From an uncultured Lachnospiraceae bacterium (GTDB lineage Bacteria > Bacillota > Clostridia > Lachnospirales > Lachnospiraceae): a stretch of DNA of 59,156 nucleotides. Location: contig CAMNXA010000018.1 in the NCBI GenBank assembly GCA_946566685.1, forward strand, positions 1-59,156, written 5' to 3'. Below the pieces are notes generated by a model. It did not search any database. It was not told where the DNA came from and was given only the letters and a program-made list of their open reading frames with translations. This document shows, one piece after another, positions 43,130 through 52,115 of the stretch. The position numbers were made by a program, and so were the translations under genes. The number at the start of each line of letters is the position of its first letter. The stretch's first letter is position 1.

Positions 43130-44908
43130 ATGCGGGAGATTAGTTTTGACAGAAAAAGTATCAGGACACGGCTGATCATGGCCTTTGTTGTAACATCATT
43201 TCTACCGATTGTCCTGGTGAATATCGTGTCTTATTATAATACGGCCAGGCTGGCCAGACAGAATGTGGAGAGTATGACCAATGCCAATCTGGAGCAGACC
43301 AGGGTGAGCCTGGATGTGTGGCTGGATTCCTATGAGGACATTCTGTTTCAGGTATATACGGACGATGATATCGTAGAACTGGTGGATAAGATCAATGCCG
43401 GGGAGGATTTGGCCAATAACAGGCAGATGCTTCGAAAGACCCTGAGAGGGTTGTTCTATACCAAAGATTATGTGAAATCCATTTCCGTTATTACAGACAG
43501 CGGGGAACTGGTATTTTATGACCAGCTGACGGCTTCCACCACACGGACTTCATGGATGGACAGTATCTCCATGTCCCAGGCGGAACTTTATCATGAGATC
43601 AGCAGTGACAACAAGACACATCTGATCCCTACTGGCAATGAAGTGGTGTTCGGGAGCAATTCCTGTTATTTATTTCATATCGGCCATCGGATCATTGATT
43701 ACCGGGATGTGGACAAGCAGTGTGGAGTCGTTCTGGTCAGCATTGACGAGGAACTGTTGGAGGAGATCTGTTCTACCACGGAAAATGGGCTGAATTTTAT
43801 TGTGGACAGGGAAGGACAGCTGGTCTCCTGTGTCGGTTCTGCTAAAATAGGGCAGGCTATTCATGGGAAAGATGCAGGGGAGGCGGAAAAAAGGGCAGCG
43901 TATCAGCAGATTGCCATGGAGACAGAATTATTGGGCGAAACGCAGCTTTCTATCTATTCTGTGCATGATGAGGAGACGGGGTGGGAGATTATCCGCGCCA
44001 CGAATCAGGAAGAACTGATTCAGGCACTCAGGCAGCAGCAACAACTTTTGGTATTTATCATTGTGTTGTCTTTGTGTGCGGTAGTAATCGTTATGTTTGA
44101 CCAGGTGTCCAGAATGACCGGATCGATCAAGAAGGTGGTGGAGACCATGCGCAAAGCCGGCAGGGGAGATCTGACAATCCGGGTGACTGCGGATAAGACG
44201 AGACCCACGGAGATTGAAGTGATCGCGGAAGAGTTCAATTCCATGATGGATAAAATGAAAAAGTCTGTGGAGACGCAGAAAAATGCGGAGATTGCCGCAC
44301 TGGAAGCGCAGATTAACCCTCATTTTCTCTACAATACATTGGATACGATCAACTGGATGGCGATAGACAAGGACGAATATGAGATCAGTAATATGATCGC
44401 AACGCTCGCCGGCATTCTGCGGTATGGTATCTCCGACAGCAACGGTATAGTGAAGATTAAGGATGAGGTAGAGTGGCTCAAACAGTACATATTTCTGCAA
44501 CAGACTAAATTAAAAAATTCTTTTGACTGCCATATCAATGTGGAACCGGAGATTATGGGGCTGTCTATCCATAAACTGCTTTTGCAGCCCTTTATAGAGA
44601 ATGCCATTCTGCATGGCTTTGAGGGTGTGGACAGGACTCATATATTACAGATGGATATGGGAAGGGATGAAAACCGGATTGTCATACGGATTCGGGACAA
44701 TGGCTGCGGTATACCCGAGGAGACGGTGCGGGAAATGAATGCGGGGATTTTCCGGAAGACCGATAACAAGAATCATATCGGGATGGAAAATGCCATCACA
44801 AGGATACACATGTACTATGGTGAGAACGCAGAGGTTAAGATAGAAAGCTGTCTGGAACAGGGAACATTGATAAAGATTTCCATTCCTGTGGACAGTGGGA
44901 TGGCGTAA
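43130..44908 (+). CDS. Sensor histidine kinase, YesM/LytS-type
   Basis: The 592-residue kinase has a first membrane segment (about 16-38), an extracytoplasmic sensing domain (about 40-300), a second membrane segment (about 305-325), a HAMP linker, the His_kinase domain with phospho-acceptor His398 in QINPHFLYNTLDTINWMA, and an ATPase with IRIRDNGCGIPEE (N and G boxes). ATG 43130 was chosen for GGGGAGGG 6 bases upstream; the open frame back to 43019 is not coding-like. It sits directly before its response regulator and a sugar ABC operon, so it probably senses an oligosaccharide. Confidence 0.93.
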   Translation: MREISFDRKSIRTRLIMAFVVTSFLPIVLVNIVSYYNTARLARQNVESMTNANLEQTRVSLDVWLDSYEDILFQVYTDDDIVELVDKINAGEDLANNRQMLRKTLRGLFYTKDYVKSISVITDSGELVFYDQLTASTTRTSWMDSISMSQAELYHEISSDNKTHLIPTGNEVVFGSNSCYLFHIGHRIIDYRDVDKQCGVVLVSIDEELLEEICSTTENGLNFIVDREGQLVSCVGSAKIGQAIHGKDAGEAEKRAAYQQIAMETELLGETQLSIYSVHDEETGWEIIRATNQEELIQALRQQQQLLVFIIVLSLCAVVIVMFDQVSRMTGSIKKVVETMRKAGRGDLTIRVTADKTRPTEIEVIAEEFNSMMDKMKKSVETQKNAEIAALEAQINPHFLYNTLDTINWMAIDKDEYEISNMIATLAGILRYGISDSNGIVKIKDEVEWLKQYIFLQQTKLKNSFDCHINVEPEIMGLSIHKLLLQPFIENAILHGFEGVDRTHILQMDMGRDENRIVIRIRDNGCGIPEETVREMNAGIFRKTDNKNHIGMENAITRIHMYYGENAEVKIESCLEQGTLIKISIPVDSGMA

Positions 44909-44972
44909 TCATGCAAAACAGCAGATATTATGGGATATATAGCCTGGGATATGGTATAGGGGGAGCGGGTTC

Positions 44973-46505
44973 ATGAGAGCAGTAGTGGTAGAAGATGAAA
45001 TTTTGATCAGGGAAGGCCTGTGCAAGCTGATGAACAAGATGTTTCCGGATATTGTCATAGAGGGGGTTGCCGGGAACGGACAGGAAGGACTTCGATATAT
45101 AGAAGAGTATCAGCCGGATCTGGTCATCACGGATATCAAGATGCCGGTCATGGACGGGCTTGAAATGCTTGGGAAGGTACAGGAAGCCGGGCTGTTTCCG
45201 AAAGTGATTGTTTTGACGGCCTACTCGGAATTTGAGTACGCCAAGCAGGCCGTGAAACTGGGAGTCTGTGATTACATCATCAAACCGGTGGTGGTGCCGG
45301 AGTTTGTCCAGACCATCAGGAAGATACAGAATCTGTATGAGCAGGAACAAAAAAGGACGCCGGAGACCATGGGCAGTCTGGAACATATCGTGTCCGGCCT
45401 GTTATATGGAGTATCTGGGCTGGATGCAAAGATGCAGGATTTTCTTTGTAAAAAGTACGGCATCGTAGAGCAGACGCCGCTGATTGAACTTTTGATTTAT
45501 ATGGGGGACAGTTTTGAGACCGGGCGGGAGAAGAAAAGGCAGGAAATGAAAAAAATCCTGGAACAGAAAGATGTTCGGTACTGCCTGGTGGATATGGAGT
45601 ATGACAGGACGATCCTTGCCCTGTTTTATGGCTATGCCTCCAGACAGGAGATAGAACGCTGGTATCAGCATCAGATCTTGTTTCAGAAGCGGGACGAGCG
45701 GGAGCGGCATATCAGTTACGGGATGGTGGAGATTATCGGAGCACAGGCGGTCAGGGAGGGATACCAGACCCTGCTTCCCTATATGGACTGGAATATTGTG
45801 CTGGGGGATGATGTGCTCATATCTTATCCCAGAATTGGGGATGTGCAGACAGAGATCTGTATCTATCCGGTGGAACTGGAAAATCAGATCAAGGCGGCAA
45901 TCTGTACCGGGGAAGAGGGGAGAATCCGGGAGACCACGAAACGGTTTCAGGCATACTTTCTGAATGGAAGGATGTATTCGCCCAGGGAGATCAAAGGCTC
46001 TTATGTACGTTTCCAGTGGGCGATTCTCAATATTGCCAAGGAAGTAGGATGCATCGACTATCAGCAGGTTGACCAGAAGAATCTTCTGGATCATATCATG
46101 GGAGCAAAGACCAGGGAGGAACTGCAAAAATGTCTGGAAGAACTGCTCAGTCATGTGCGGGTTTCCGGAAAAGGGACGGAGGCTGTGAGTCTTGCGGTGA
46201 AAAAGACGAAGAGCATGATTCATGAATTTTATGCGGACGGCATTACTTTAAGTGAAATTGCGGACAGGCTGAATCTGACGCAGGAGTATCTGGGAAGCCA
46301 GTTTCATAAGGAAGTGGGGGAGAATTTCAGCACGTACATACGCAATTACCGCCTGTCTAAGGCCAAGGAGTTACTGATCGGCACCCAGCTGAAACAATAT
46401 GAGATTGCAGAGAAAGTAGGATATGCGGATGCCAAGTATTTTGCGAGAGTGTTTAAAGAATGTGTGGGAATGTCGCCTGCGGAGTACAGAAAATCGCACA
46501 GATAG
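44973..46505 (+). CDS. Response regulator with AraC-type output (YesN-like)
   Basis: The 510-residue regulator has an N-terminal receiver (VVVEDEILIREG, phospho-acceptor Asp54 in LVITDIKMPVMDG, Lys in IIKPV), a central linker of about 270 residues common in YesN proteins, and a C-terminal AraC helix-turn-helix pair (ITLSEIADRLNLTQEYLGSQFHKEVG and QYEIAEKVGYADAKYFARVFKECVGMSPAEY). It is phosphorylated by the kinase upstream and most likely activates the transporter and GH31 genes downstream. Confidence 0.94.
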   Translation: MRAVVVEDEILIREGLCKLMNKMFPDIVIEGVAGNGQEGLRYIEEYQPDLVITDIKMPVMDGLEMLGKVQEAGLFPKVIVLTAYSEFEYAKQAVKLGVCDYIIKPVVVPEFVQTIRKIQNLYEQEQKRTPETMGSLEHIVSGLLYGVSGLDAKMQDFLCKKYGIVEQTPLIELLIYMGDSFETGREKKRQEMKKILEQKDVRYCLVDMEYDRTILALFYGYASRQEIERWYQHQILFQKRDERERHISYGMVEIIGAQAVREGYQTLLPYMDWNIVLGDDVLISYPRIGDVQTEICIYPVELENQIKAAICTGEEGRIRETTKRFQAYFLNGRMYSPREIKGSYVRFQWAILNIAKEVGCIDYQQVDQKNLLDHIMGAKTREELQKCLEELLSHVRVSGKGTEAVSLAVKKTKSMIHEFYADGITLSEIADRLNLTQEYLGSQFHKEVGENFSTYIRNYRLSKAKELLIGTQLKQYEIAEKVGYADAKYFARVFKECVGMSPAEYRKSHR

Positions 46506-46547
46506 AAATCGGTTTAGATTTTTTATCCTTTTTCATTTTTCTCCCGT

Positions 46548-46575
46548 TTGAAGAGGATATAAAAGGCAGTATGAT
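46548..46575 (+). promoter_or_regulatory. Candidate promoter for the sugar transporter operon
   Basis: TTGAAG (46548-46553), 16-base spacer, TATGAT (46570-46575), about 95 bases before the lipoprotein start. The sub-optimal boxes would suit an activator such as the YesN-like regulator just upstream. Confidence 0.45.
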
Positions 46576-46669
46576 AAATCCAACAAAAAGAAAAACCGGA
46601 AACGTGAAGGCGGAGACAGGGCGAGGAAACAAGATGCTTTGGCCGTAGCGTTTCGGAATGGAGGAAAGT

Positions 46670-47968
46670 ATGAAGAAGAGAAAGATAACAGCTTTACTGA
46701 CAGCACTTACCATGACAGCCGGTATCCTGGCAGGCTGCGGGGGGACAGGGAATGACGCGGCGGCACCGGCTGCTCCGGCAGCAGACAATGCACCGGCGGC
46801 CCAGGAGAGCAGCAAAGAGGAGAGCGGTGGAGAGGCTGCTTCCGGCGGCGAGGCACAGGCGATCACCATCTGGTATTACTGGGAGACCGAAGGCCATCAG
46901 GTGGCTCTGGATCAAGTCATTCAGGAATACAACGGCTCCCAGAGCCAGTATGAAGTAACGGCCAAATATGTTCCTTTTGCAGACTTTAAGAAACAGCTGT
47001 CCATCGGCGCTTCCGCAGATGAACTTCCCGATATCGCTATCCTGGATTCCCCGGACCATGCATCTTATGTGGAGATGGGAATCTTCGAGGATCTGACAGG
47101 TAAGTTTGATGTGAGTAACTATTACGAGGGAACCGTAAACTCCTGTACGGTGGATGGGAAATTATATGGGGTACCGTTTGGCGCCAACTGTCTGGCCCTC
47201 TACTATAATGAAGATATGCTGACAGCGGCCGGATGCAGTGTGCCCACTACCTGGGATGAACTGAAGGAGACGGCTAAGGCATTGACCACGGATTCCGTTA
47301 CCGGGCTGGCGCTTTGCAGCGTACAGAATGAAGAGGGAACCTTCAATTTTGTTCCCTGGCTCTGGTCCACAGGTGCGACTTCCTATGATATCAATAATGA
47401 GAACGGCATCCGTGCCCTTACCTTTATCCAGGATCTGATCAATGAGGGTGTTATGAGCAAGGAGTGCATCAACTGGACACAGGGCGATGTCATGAACCAG
47501 TTTATCTCCGGCAACGTGGCAATGATGGAGAACGGCCCCTGGCAGATTCCTACCATGCAGTCTGAGGCGCCTGATCTGAACTGGAAAGTGACACTGATCC
47601 CCAAGGATGCGGAATATGCATCAGTACTTGGCGGTGAGAATTATGCGGTCATCAATGGCGGCAATGTGGACGGCGCACTGGATTTCCTGACCTATGCCAC
47701 CAGCGAGGAGAAAGTGAAATTCCTGATGGATAAGTTCGGCTATATCTCTGCGGATAAGAACATTGCAGGAAGCCAATTTGCGGCAGATTCACCCTATCAG
47801 CCTTTTGTAGAGGAATTGAACTATGCAATGCCCAGAGGGCCGTTAGCCGAGTGGCCCAGCGTATCCGATGCCATTTCCCTGGCATTTAACCAGGTCATTA
47901 CGGGGACTGCTACCCCTGAAGATGCGGCAGCAGACGCACAGGCAACGATTGATGGTATTGTGAAATAA
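46670..47968 (+). CDS. Extracellular sugar-binding lipoprotein (family 1 solute-binding protein)
   Basis: The 432-residue protein has a lipoprotein signal peptide with lipobox LAGC (Cys23), an Ala/Glu-rich linker (about 26-60) and a periplasmic-binding-type fold (ITIWYYWETEGHQVALDQVIQEYN..., Trp-rich cleft FVPWLWSTGA, and GNVAMMENGPWQIP). It captures a carbohydrate outside the cell and presents it to the permeases at 48177 and 49076. ATG 46670 follows GGAGGAA; the frame back to 46658 is rejected on spacing. Confidence 0.93.
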   Translation: MKKRKITALLTALTMTAGILAGCGGTGNDAAAPAAPAADNAPAAQESSKEESGGEAASGGEAQAITIWYYWETEGHQVALDQVIQEYNGSQSQYEVTAKYVPFADFKKQLSIGASADELPDIAILDSPDHASYVEMGIFEDLTGKFDVSNYYEGTVNSCTVDGKLYGVPFGANCLALYYNEDMLTAAGCSVPTTWDELKETAKALTTDSVTGLALCSVQNEEGTFNFVPWLWSTGATSYDINNENGIRALTFIQDLINEGVMSKECINWTQGDVMNQFISGNVAMMENGPWQIPTMQSEAPDLNWKVTLIPKDAEYASVLGGENYAVINGGNVDGALDFLTYATSEEKVKFLMDKFGYISADKNIAGSQFAADSPYQPFVEELNYAMPRGPLAEWPSVSDAISLAFNQVITGTATPEDAAADAQATIDGIVK

Positions 47969-48026
47969 ACGAACCTTTCGGCAGGTGTTTCGATTTGCCT
48001 TGCTGCCGGCAGGAATCAATGTCAAG

Positions 48027-48078
48027 TCGCGGCCACACAGAATGTTATAGGAGTAGAATCTGTGTGGCTGCGATTTTT
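48027..48078 (+). terminator. Internal terminator between binding protein and permeases
   Basis: TCGCGGCCACACAGA (48027-48041) pairs with TCTGTGTGGCTGCGA (48059-48073) with one mismatch, followed by T5. As the permease genes have no obvious promoter of their own, partial read-through would give more binding protein than permease, a frequent pattern in such operons. Confidence 0.85.
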
Positions 48079-48176
48079 ATGCCCAATCAGAGCGACAAAG
48101 GAGCAAAAGGAGAGCATTTTGGATGCGGTTTTGCGAGTTGGCTCAGAGGGTAAAAATATAGAAAGGAGGCTTTCCT

Positions 48177-49076
48177 GTGGCCAAGTTAAAAAAGTTTTTC
48201 CGGTATGAAAACGTGGGATTATTGTTTGTTCTTCCGGCGTTTCTGTATATGTTGGTTTTCGTAGGCTATCCGATCATCCGCAATATTATCTTAAGTTTTC
48301 AGGATGTCAATGCGGGTAATCTGGTACGGGGAACCAAGAATTTCATTCTGTTTGATAACTATCTGGAACTTTTTAAGGACAGTGTCTTTACGACATCTCT
48401 TTGGAATACATTGCGCTATACGGTATTGTGCCTGGTATTTCAGTTTGTGATCGGTTTTGCCCTGGCGCTCTTTTTCAGCCAGCGGTTTGCGCTTGCCAAA
48501 CCGGTGAGGGGCATCCTGTTAGTGCCGTGGATGATACCGGTCACTGTGACGGCATTGATGTTTAAGCTGTTGTTTGCCACAGATATCGGCGTTATCAATT
48601 TCATTTTAAGAAGTCTGCATTTGATCGATCAAAACATTGAGTGGCTGACGACACCGGGAACAGCCATGTTCGCCCTGATCTGTGCCAATGTGTGGATTGG
48701 AATACCTTTTAACATGATATTGATCTCCACCGGTTTGACTACTATTCCCAAGGAATTGTACGAGAGTGCATCGATCGATGGTGCGGGTAAGGTACAGACA
48801 TTCTGGAAGATTACACTGCCGTTGTTGAAGCCTACGATCGAGTCTGTGCTGATCCTTGGTTTTATCTATACTTTTAAGGTGTATGATCTGGTCTATGTCA
48901 TGACAAGCGGCGGCCCGGTGAACTCCACGCACATGCTGTCCACCTATTCCTATAAGCTGTCGTTCGAGATGTTTAAGTACAGCAAAGGATCTGCTGTAGC
49001 CAATGTGCTCCTGGTAATACTGCTGATCGTGGGTGTTTTCTATATTAAGGCAACAACAGAGGGGGAGGAAGAATGA
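48177..49076 (+). CDS. Sugar ABC transporter permease (MalF/LacF type)
   Basis: The 299-residue permease has six membrane segments and the EAA loop ELYESASIDGAGKVQTFWKITLPLLKP (about 200-225) that contacts the ATPase. The start is GTG 48177 with AAAGGAGG 7 bases upstream. No ATPase gene is in the operon, so a shared MsmK-type ATPase encoded elsewhere is presumably used. Confidence 0.94.
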   Translation: MAKLKKFFRYENVGLLFVLPAFLYMLVFVGYPIIRNIILSFQDVNAGNLVRGTKNFILFDNYLELFKDSVFTTSLWNTLRYTVLCLVFQFVIGFALALFFSQRFALAKPVRGILLVPWMIPVTVTALMFKLLFATDIGVINFILRSLHLIDQNIEWLTTPGTAMFALICANVWIGIPFNMILISTGLTTIPKELYESASIDGAGKVQTFWKITLPLLKPTIESVLILGFIYTFKVYDLVYVMTSGGPVNSTHMLSTYSYKLSFEMFKYSKGSAVANVLLVILLIVGVFYIKATTEGEEE

Positions 49077-49924
49077 TGGATGAGGAAAAGAGACTTTCCA
49101 GCAAAAAGAATATCCTGTTTAGTATCGTTTCGGTAGCGTTTCTGTGTATTCTGCTGTTTCCGCTTTATTGGGCGTTGATCACCTCGCTTAAGACGGAGCA
49201 GGAAATCTTTCAGAATCCGCCTACTTTTTATCCCCATGTGGTAAACACGAAATCCTATGCGGCACAGGTGGAGACCGGGGACTTCAATATGTTCCGTTCC
49301 TTCGGTAACAGCTTTTTAATCTCAGTGGGCGCTACGGTCATTGCGGTTCTCCTGGCGGTGCCGGCTTCTTACGGGATTGCCAAATATCATTTCAAAGCCA
49401 GAAAGGTGATGCTGTTGTCCTTCCTGGTGACGCAGATGCTCCCGGTATCAGTACTCCTGACCCCCATGTTCATCATGTTTAAAAACATGCATGTGTATAA
49501 TACCTGGGTGGCGGCAGTGCTGGCGGATGCCACCATCGGTATCCCCTTTTCCGTATTGATACTTAAAAATTACTTTGCATCCATCCCCAAAGATCTGGAA
49601 GAAGCAGCCTATCTGGACGGGTGTAATAAGTTCAGCGCCTTTGTGAGAATTCTGATTCCCATTGCCAAGCCGGGTGTCATGGTATGCGCCATCTTCTCTT
49701 TCCTCTATGCATGGGGAGACCTGGCATACGGGATGACCTTTATCCTGGATCAGGAAAAGCGGCCGATCACCGCGGGCATCTTTAACTTTATGGGGCAGTA
49801 TGGGACGAAGTGGAGTTATCTGACGGCATTTGCGGTCGTGACGATTATACCGGTTGCGCTGATCTTTATCTTTATGCAAAAATATATTGTGAGCGGTATG
49901 ACGAGCGGGGCGGTGAAAGGGTAG
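49076..49924 (+). CDS. Sugar ABC transporter permease (MalG/LacG type)
   Basis: The 282-residue permease has six membrane segments and the EAA loop DLEEAAYLDGCNKFSAFVRILIPIAKPG. ATG 49076 has GGAGG 7 bases upstream, ATG 49073 is an alternative; either overlaps the MalF-type stop. It forms the heterodimeric channel with the preceding protein. Confidence 0.94.
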   Translation: MDEEKRLSSKKNILFSIVSVAFLCILLFPLYWALITSLKTEQEIFQNPPTFYPHVVNTKSYAAQVETGDFNMFRSFGNSFLISVGATVIAVLLAVPASYGIAKYHFKARKVMLLSFLVTQMLPVSVLLTPMFIMFKNMHVYNTWVAAVLADATIGIPFSVLILKNYFASIPKDLEEAAYLDGCNKFSAFVRILIPIAKPGVMVCAIFSFLYAWGDLAYGMTFILDQEKRPITAGIFNFMGQYGTKWSYLTAFAVVTIIPVALIFIFMQKYIVSGMTSGAVKG

Positions 49925-49966
49925 TACGAGAAAGTAAAAGGAATTTAGGAAGAAAGGTGGAAAAAG

Positions 49967-51946
49967 ATGCTGGATATCAGGGAGAATAAGTTAGTTTACC
50001 ACTATGACGCGGAAGCGGTATGGATTGAGCCCTGGGGGCCTAATGCCCTGCGGGTGCGGGCCACGAAGGAAGCCCGGATGCCGGAGGAAGACTGGGCTTT
50101 ATGTCATAGGGACGAGGCGAAGGCGGAGATTACCTGCACCGAAGAGGGTGCCAGGATTGTCAATGGTAAGATTCGCGCAGAGATTACGAAGCTTGGTAAG
50201 ATTATGATGTATCATGCGGACGGTCGTCTTCTTCTGGAGGAATATTGCAGGAACAGAAGGGATGTGCTGGATCGAAAGTGCAGTGCGATTGAGGTGGAAG
50301 CCAGAGAGTTTAAGCCCATCCAGGGCGGGGATTACCACCTGACCATGCGGTTTGAATCGGTGGACAAAGATGAGAAGATATACGGTATGGGGCAGTATCA
50401 ACAGCCGTATCTGGATTTAAAGGGACTTGACCTGGAGCTGGCCCATCGCAATTCCCAGGCCAGTGTGCCCTTTGCAGTCTCTTCTCTGGGATACGGTTTC
50501 CTGTGGAATAATCCCGGGGTGGGGCGCGCTGTGCTCGGCAAGAATATCATGAGTTTTGAGGCCTATTCCACCAAAGCGCTGGATTATTGGGTGACGGCAG
50601 GTGATACCCCGGCGGAGATTGAGGAAGCCTATGCTGCCGTGACCGGGACGGTGCCCATGATGCCGGAGTACGGGTTGGGGTTCTGGCAGTGCAAGCTGCG
50701 TTACCAGACCCAGGAGGAACTGCTTACCGTGGCCAGGGAATATAAGCGCAGGAACCTGCCCATTGACCTGATCGTCATTGACTTCTTTCACTGGCCCAAA
50801 CAGGGAGAGTGGAAGTTTGATCCGGTGTACTGGCCCGACCCGCAGGCCATGGTACGGGAATTGAAGGAGATGGGAATAGAACTGATGGTATCTATCTGGC
50901 CTACCGTGGATAAGACCTGTGAGAATTATGAGGAGATGCTGGAAAAAGGGTTTCTGATCCGCACTGAGAGAGGTTTCCGCGTGGGACTGGATTTCCAGGG
51001 GGCAACGATTCACTATGATGCTACGAATCCCGGGGCCCGGGAATATGTGTGGAACAAGGCGAAGAAGAACTATTATGATATGGGGATCAAGGTGTTCTGG
51101 CTGGATGAGGCGGAACCGGAATATACCGTCTATGACTTTGACAACTATCGCTATCATCGAGGCACGAACCTACAGATTGGCAATACCTATCCGGTGGATT
51201 ATGCCAGAACTTTCTATGAGGGCATGGAGCGGGAAGGACAGACCAATATTGTGAATCTTCTGCGCTGTGCCTGGGCAGGGAGCCAGAAATACGGCGCTCT
51301 GGTGTGGTCGGGAGACATTGCGTCCAGTTTTGAGAGTATGCGCAATCAGCTGGCAGCAGGGTTGAACATGGGACTTGCAGGGATTCCCTGGTGGACCACG
51401 GACATCGGCGGGTTCCACGGCGGCAATCCGGATGATCCGAAGTTCCGGGAACTTTTTGCCAGATGGTTTGCCTGGGGGACGTTCTGTCCGGTGATGCGTC
51501 TGCATGGCGACAGGGAGCCAAGACAGCCCCAGTATGGCACCACCGGCGGGGCGACCTGTTGCTCCGGGGCGGCGAATGAAGTGTGGAGTTATGGGGAAGA
51601 AGTTTATGAGATCTGTAAGAAGTATATGGAATACAGGGAACAGATGCGTCCCTATACGAGAAAGCTGATGGAGGAAGCCCATGAGAAGGGAACACCGGTG
51701 ATGAGGACGCTCTTCTATATGTATCCTCAGGATATGTCATGCTGGGATGTGGAAGATGAGTATATGTACGGGCCTGATGTACTGGTGGCACCGGTTCTGT
51801 ATGCCGGGCAGGACAAGCGCAGGGTCTACCTCCCGAAGGGAGAGGACTGGACGGAGAGTTTTACCGGAAAGGAATATGCGGGAGGCCAGTGGGTGGAGGC
51901 GGATGCACCGCTTGCTGTGATTCCGGTGTTTGTGCGGAAAAAGTGA
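49967..51946 (+). CDS. Glycoside hydrolase family 31 (alpha-xylosidase/alpha-glucosidase type)
   Basis: The 659-residue enzyme has an N-terminal beta-sandwich, a (beta/alpha)8 barrel with the substrate-binding GLGFWQCKLRYQTQEEL and IDLIVIDFFHWPKQGEWKFDP, candidate nucleophile Asp380 in VFWLDEAEPE (W-x-D-x-x-E of GH31) and acid/base Asp in LVWSGDIASSFESMRNQ, and C-terminal beta domains. No signal peptide is present, so it acts in the cytosol on sugars brought in by the transporter encoded just upstream. Alpha-xylosidase or alpha-glucosidase activity is likely; the exact linkage cannot be told from sequence alone. Confidence 0.92.
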   Translation: MLDIRENKLVYHYDAEAVWIEPWGPNALRVRATKEARMPEEDWALCHRDEAKAEITCTEEGARIVNGKIRAEITKLGKIMMYHADGRLLLEEYCRNRRDVLDRKCSAIEVEAREFKPIQGGDYHLTMRFESVDKDEKIYGMGQYQQPYLDLKGLDLELAHRNSQASVPFAVSSLGYGFLWNNPGVGRAVLGKNIMSFEAYSTKALDYWVTAGDTPAEIEEAYAAVTGTVPMMPEYGLGFWQCKLRYQTQEELLTVAREYKRRNLPIDLIVIDFFHWPKQGEWKFDPVYWPDPQAMVRELKEMGIELMVSIWPTVDKTCENYEEMLEKGFLIRTERGFRVGLDFQGATIHYDATNPGAREYVWNKAKKNYYDMGIKVFWLDEAEPEYTVYDFDNYRYHRGTNLQIGNTYPVDYARTFYEGMEREGQTNIVNLLRCAWAGSQKYGALVWSGDIASSFESMRNQLAAGLNMGLAGIPWWTTDIGGFHGGNPDDPKFRELFARWFAWGTFCPVMRLHGDREPRQPQYGTTGGATCCSGAANEVWSYGEEVYEICKKYMEYREQMRPYTRKLMEEAHEKGTPVMRTLFYMYPQDMSCWDVEDEYMYGPDVLVAPVLYAGQDKRRVYLPKGEDWTESFTGKEYAGGQWVEADAPLAVIPVFVRKK

Positions 51947-51964
51947 AAAATATAATAATACTTG

Positions 51965-52002
51965 GAAAAACCTGTGGGGATTTTGATGCCTGCAGGTTTT
52001 TC
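51965..52002 (+). terminator. Terminator after the GH31 gene
   Basis: GAAAAACCTG (51965-51974) pairs perfectly with CAGGTTTTTC (51993-52002); T-rich arm at the 3' side and A-rich arm at the 5' side allow it to work on both strands. It separates the carbohydrate operon from the AT-rich island. Confidence 0.8.
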
Positions 52003-52058
52003 AGCATATTCACTGTATGGTTCAAAAAAGTATTCCATTAAGGAATTTGACAAAATAA

Positions 52059-52087
52059 TTGAAAAAGAAACAGGATTAGACTATAAT
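52059..52087 (+). promoter_or_regulatory. Promoter of the AT-rich protease-like operon
   Basis: TTGAAA (52059-52064), 17-base spacer, perfect TATAAT (52082-52087). The start codon at 52116 is about 22 bases after the expected transcription start, with GAGGGAGG as ribosome site. Confidence 0.7.
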
Positions 52088-52115
52088 AATCATATTAATA
52101 TTGAGGGAGGGATTT

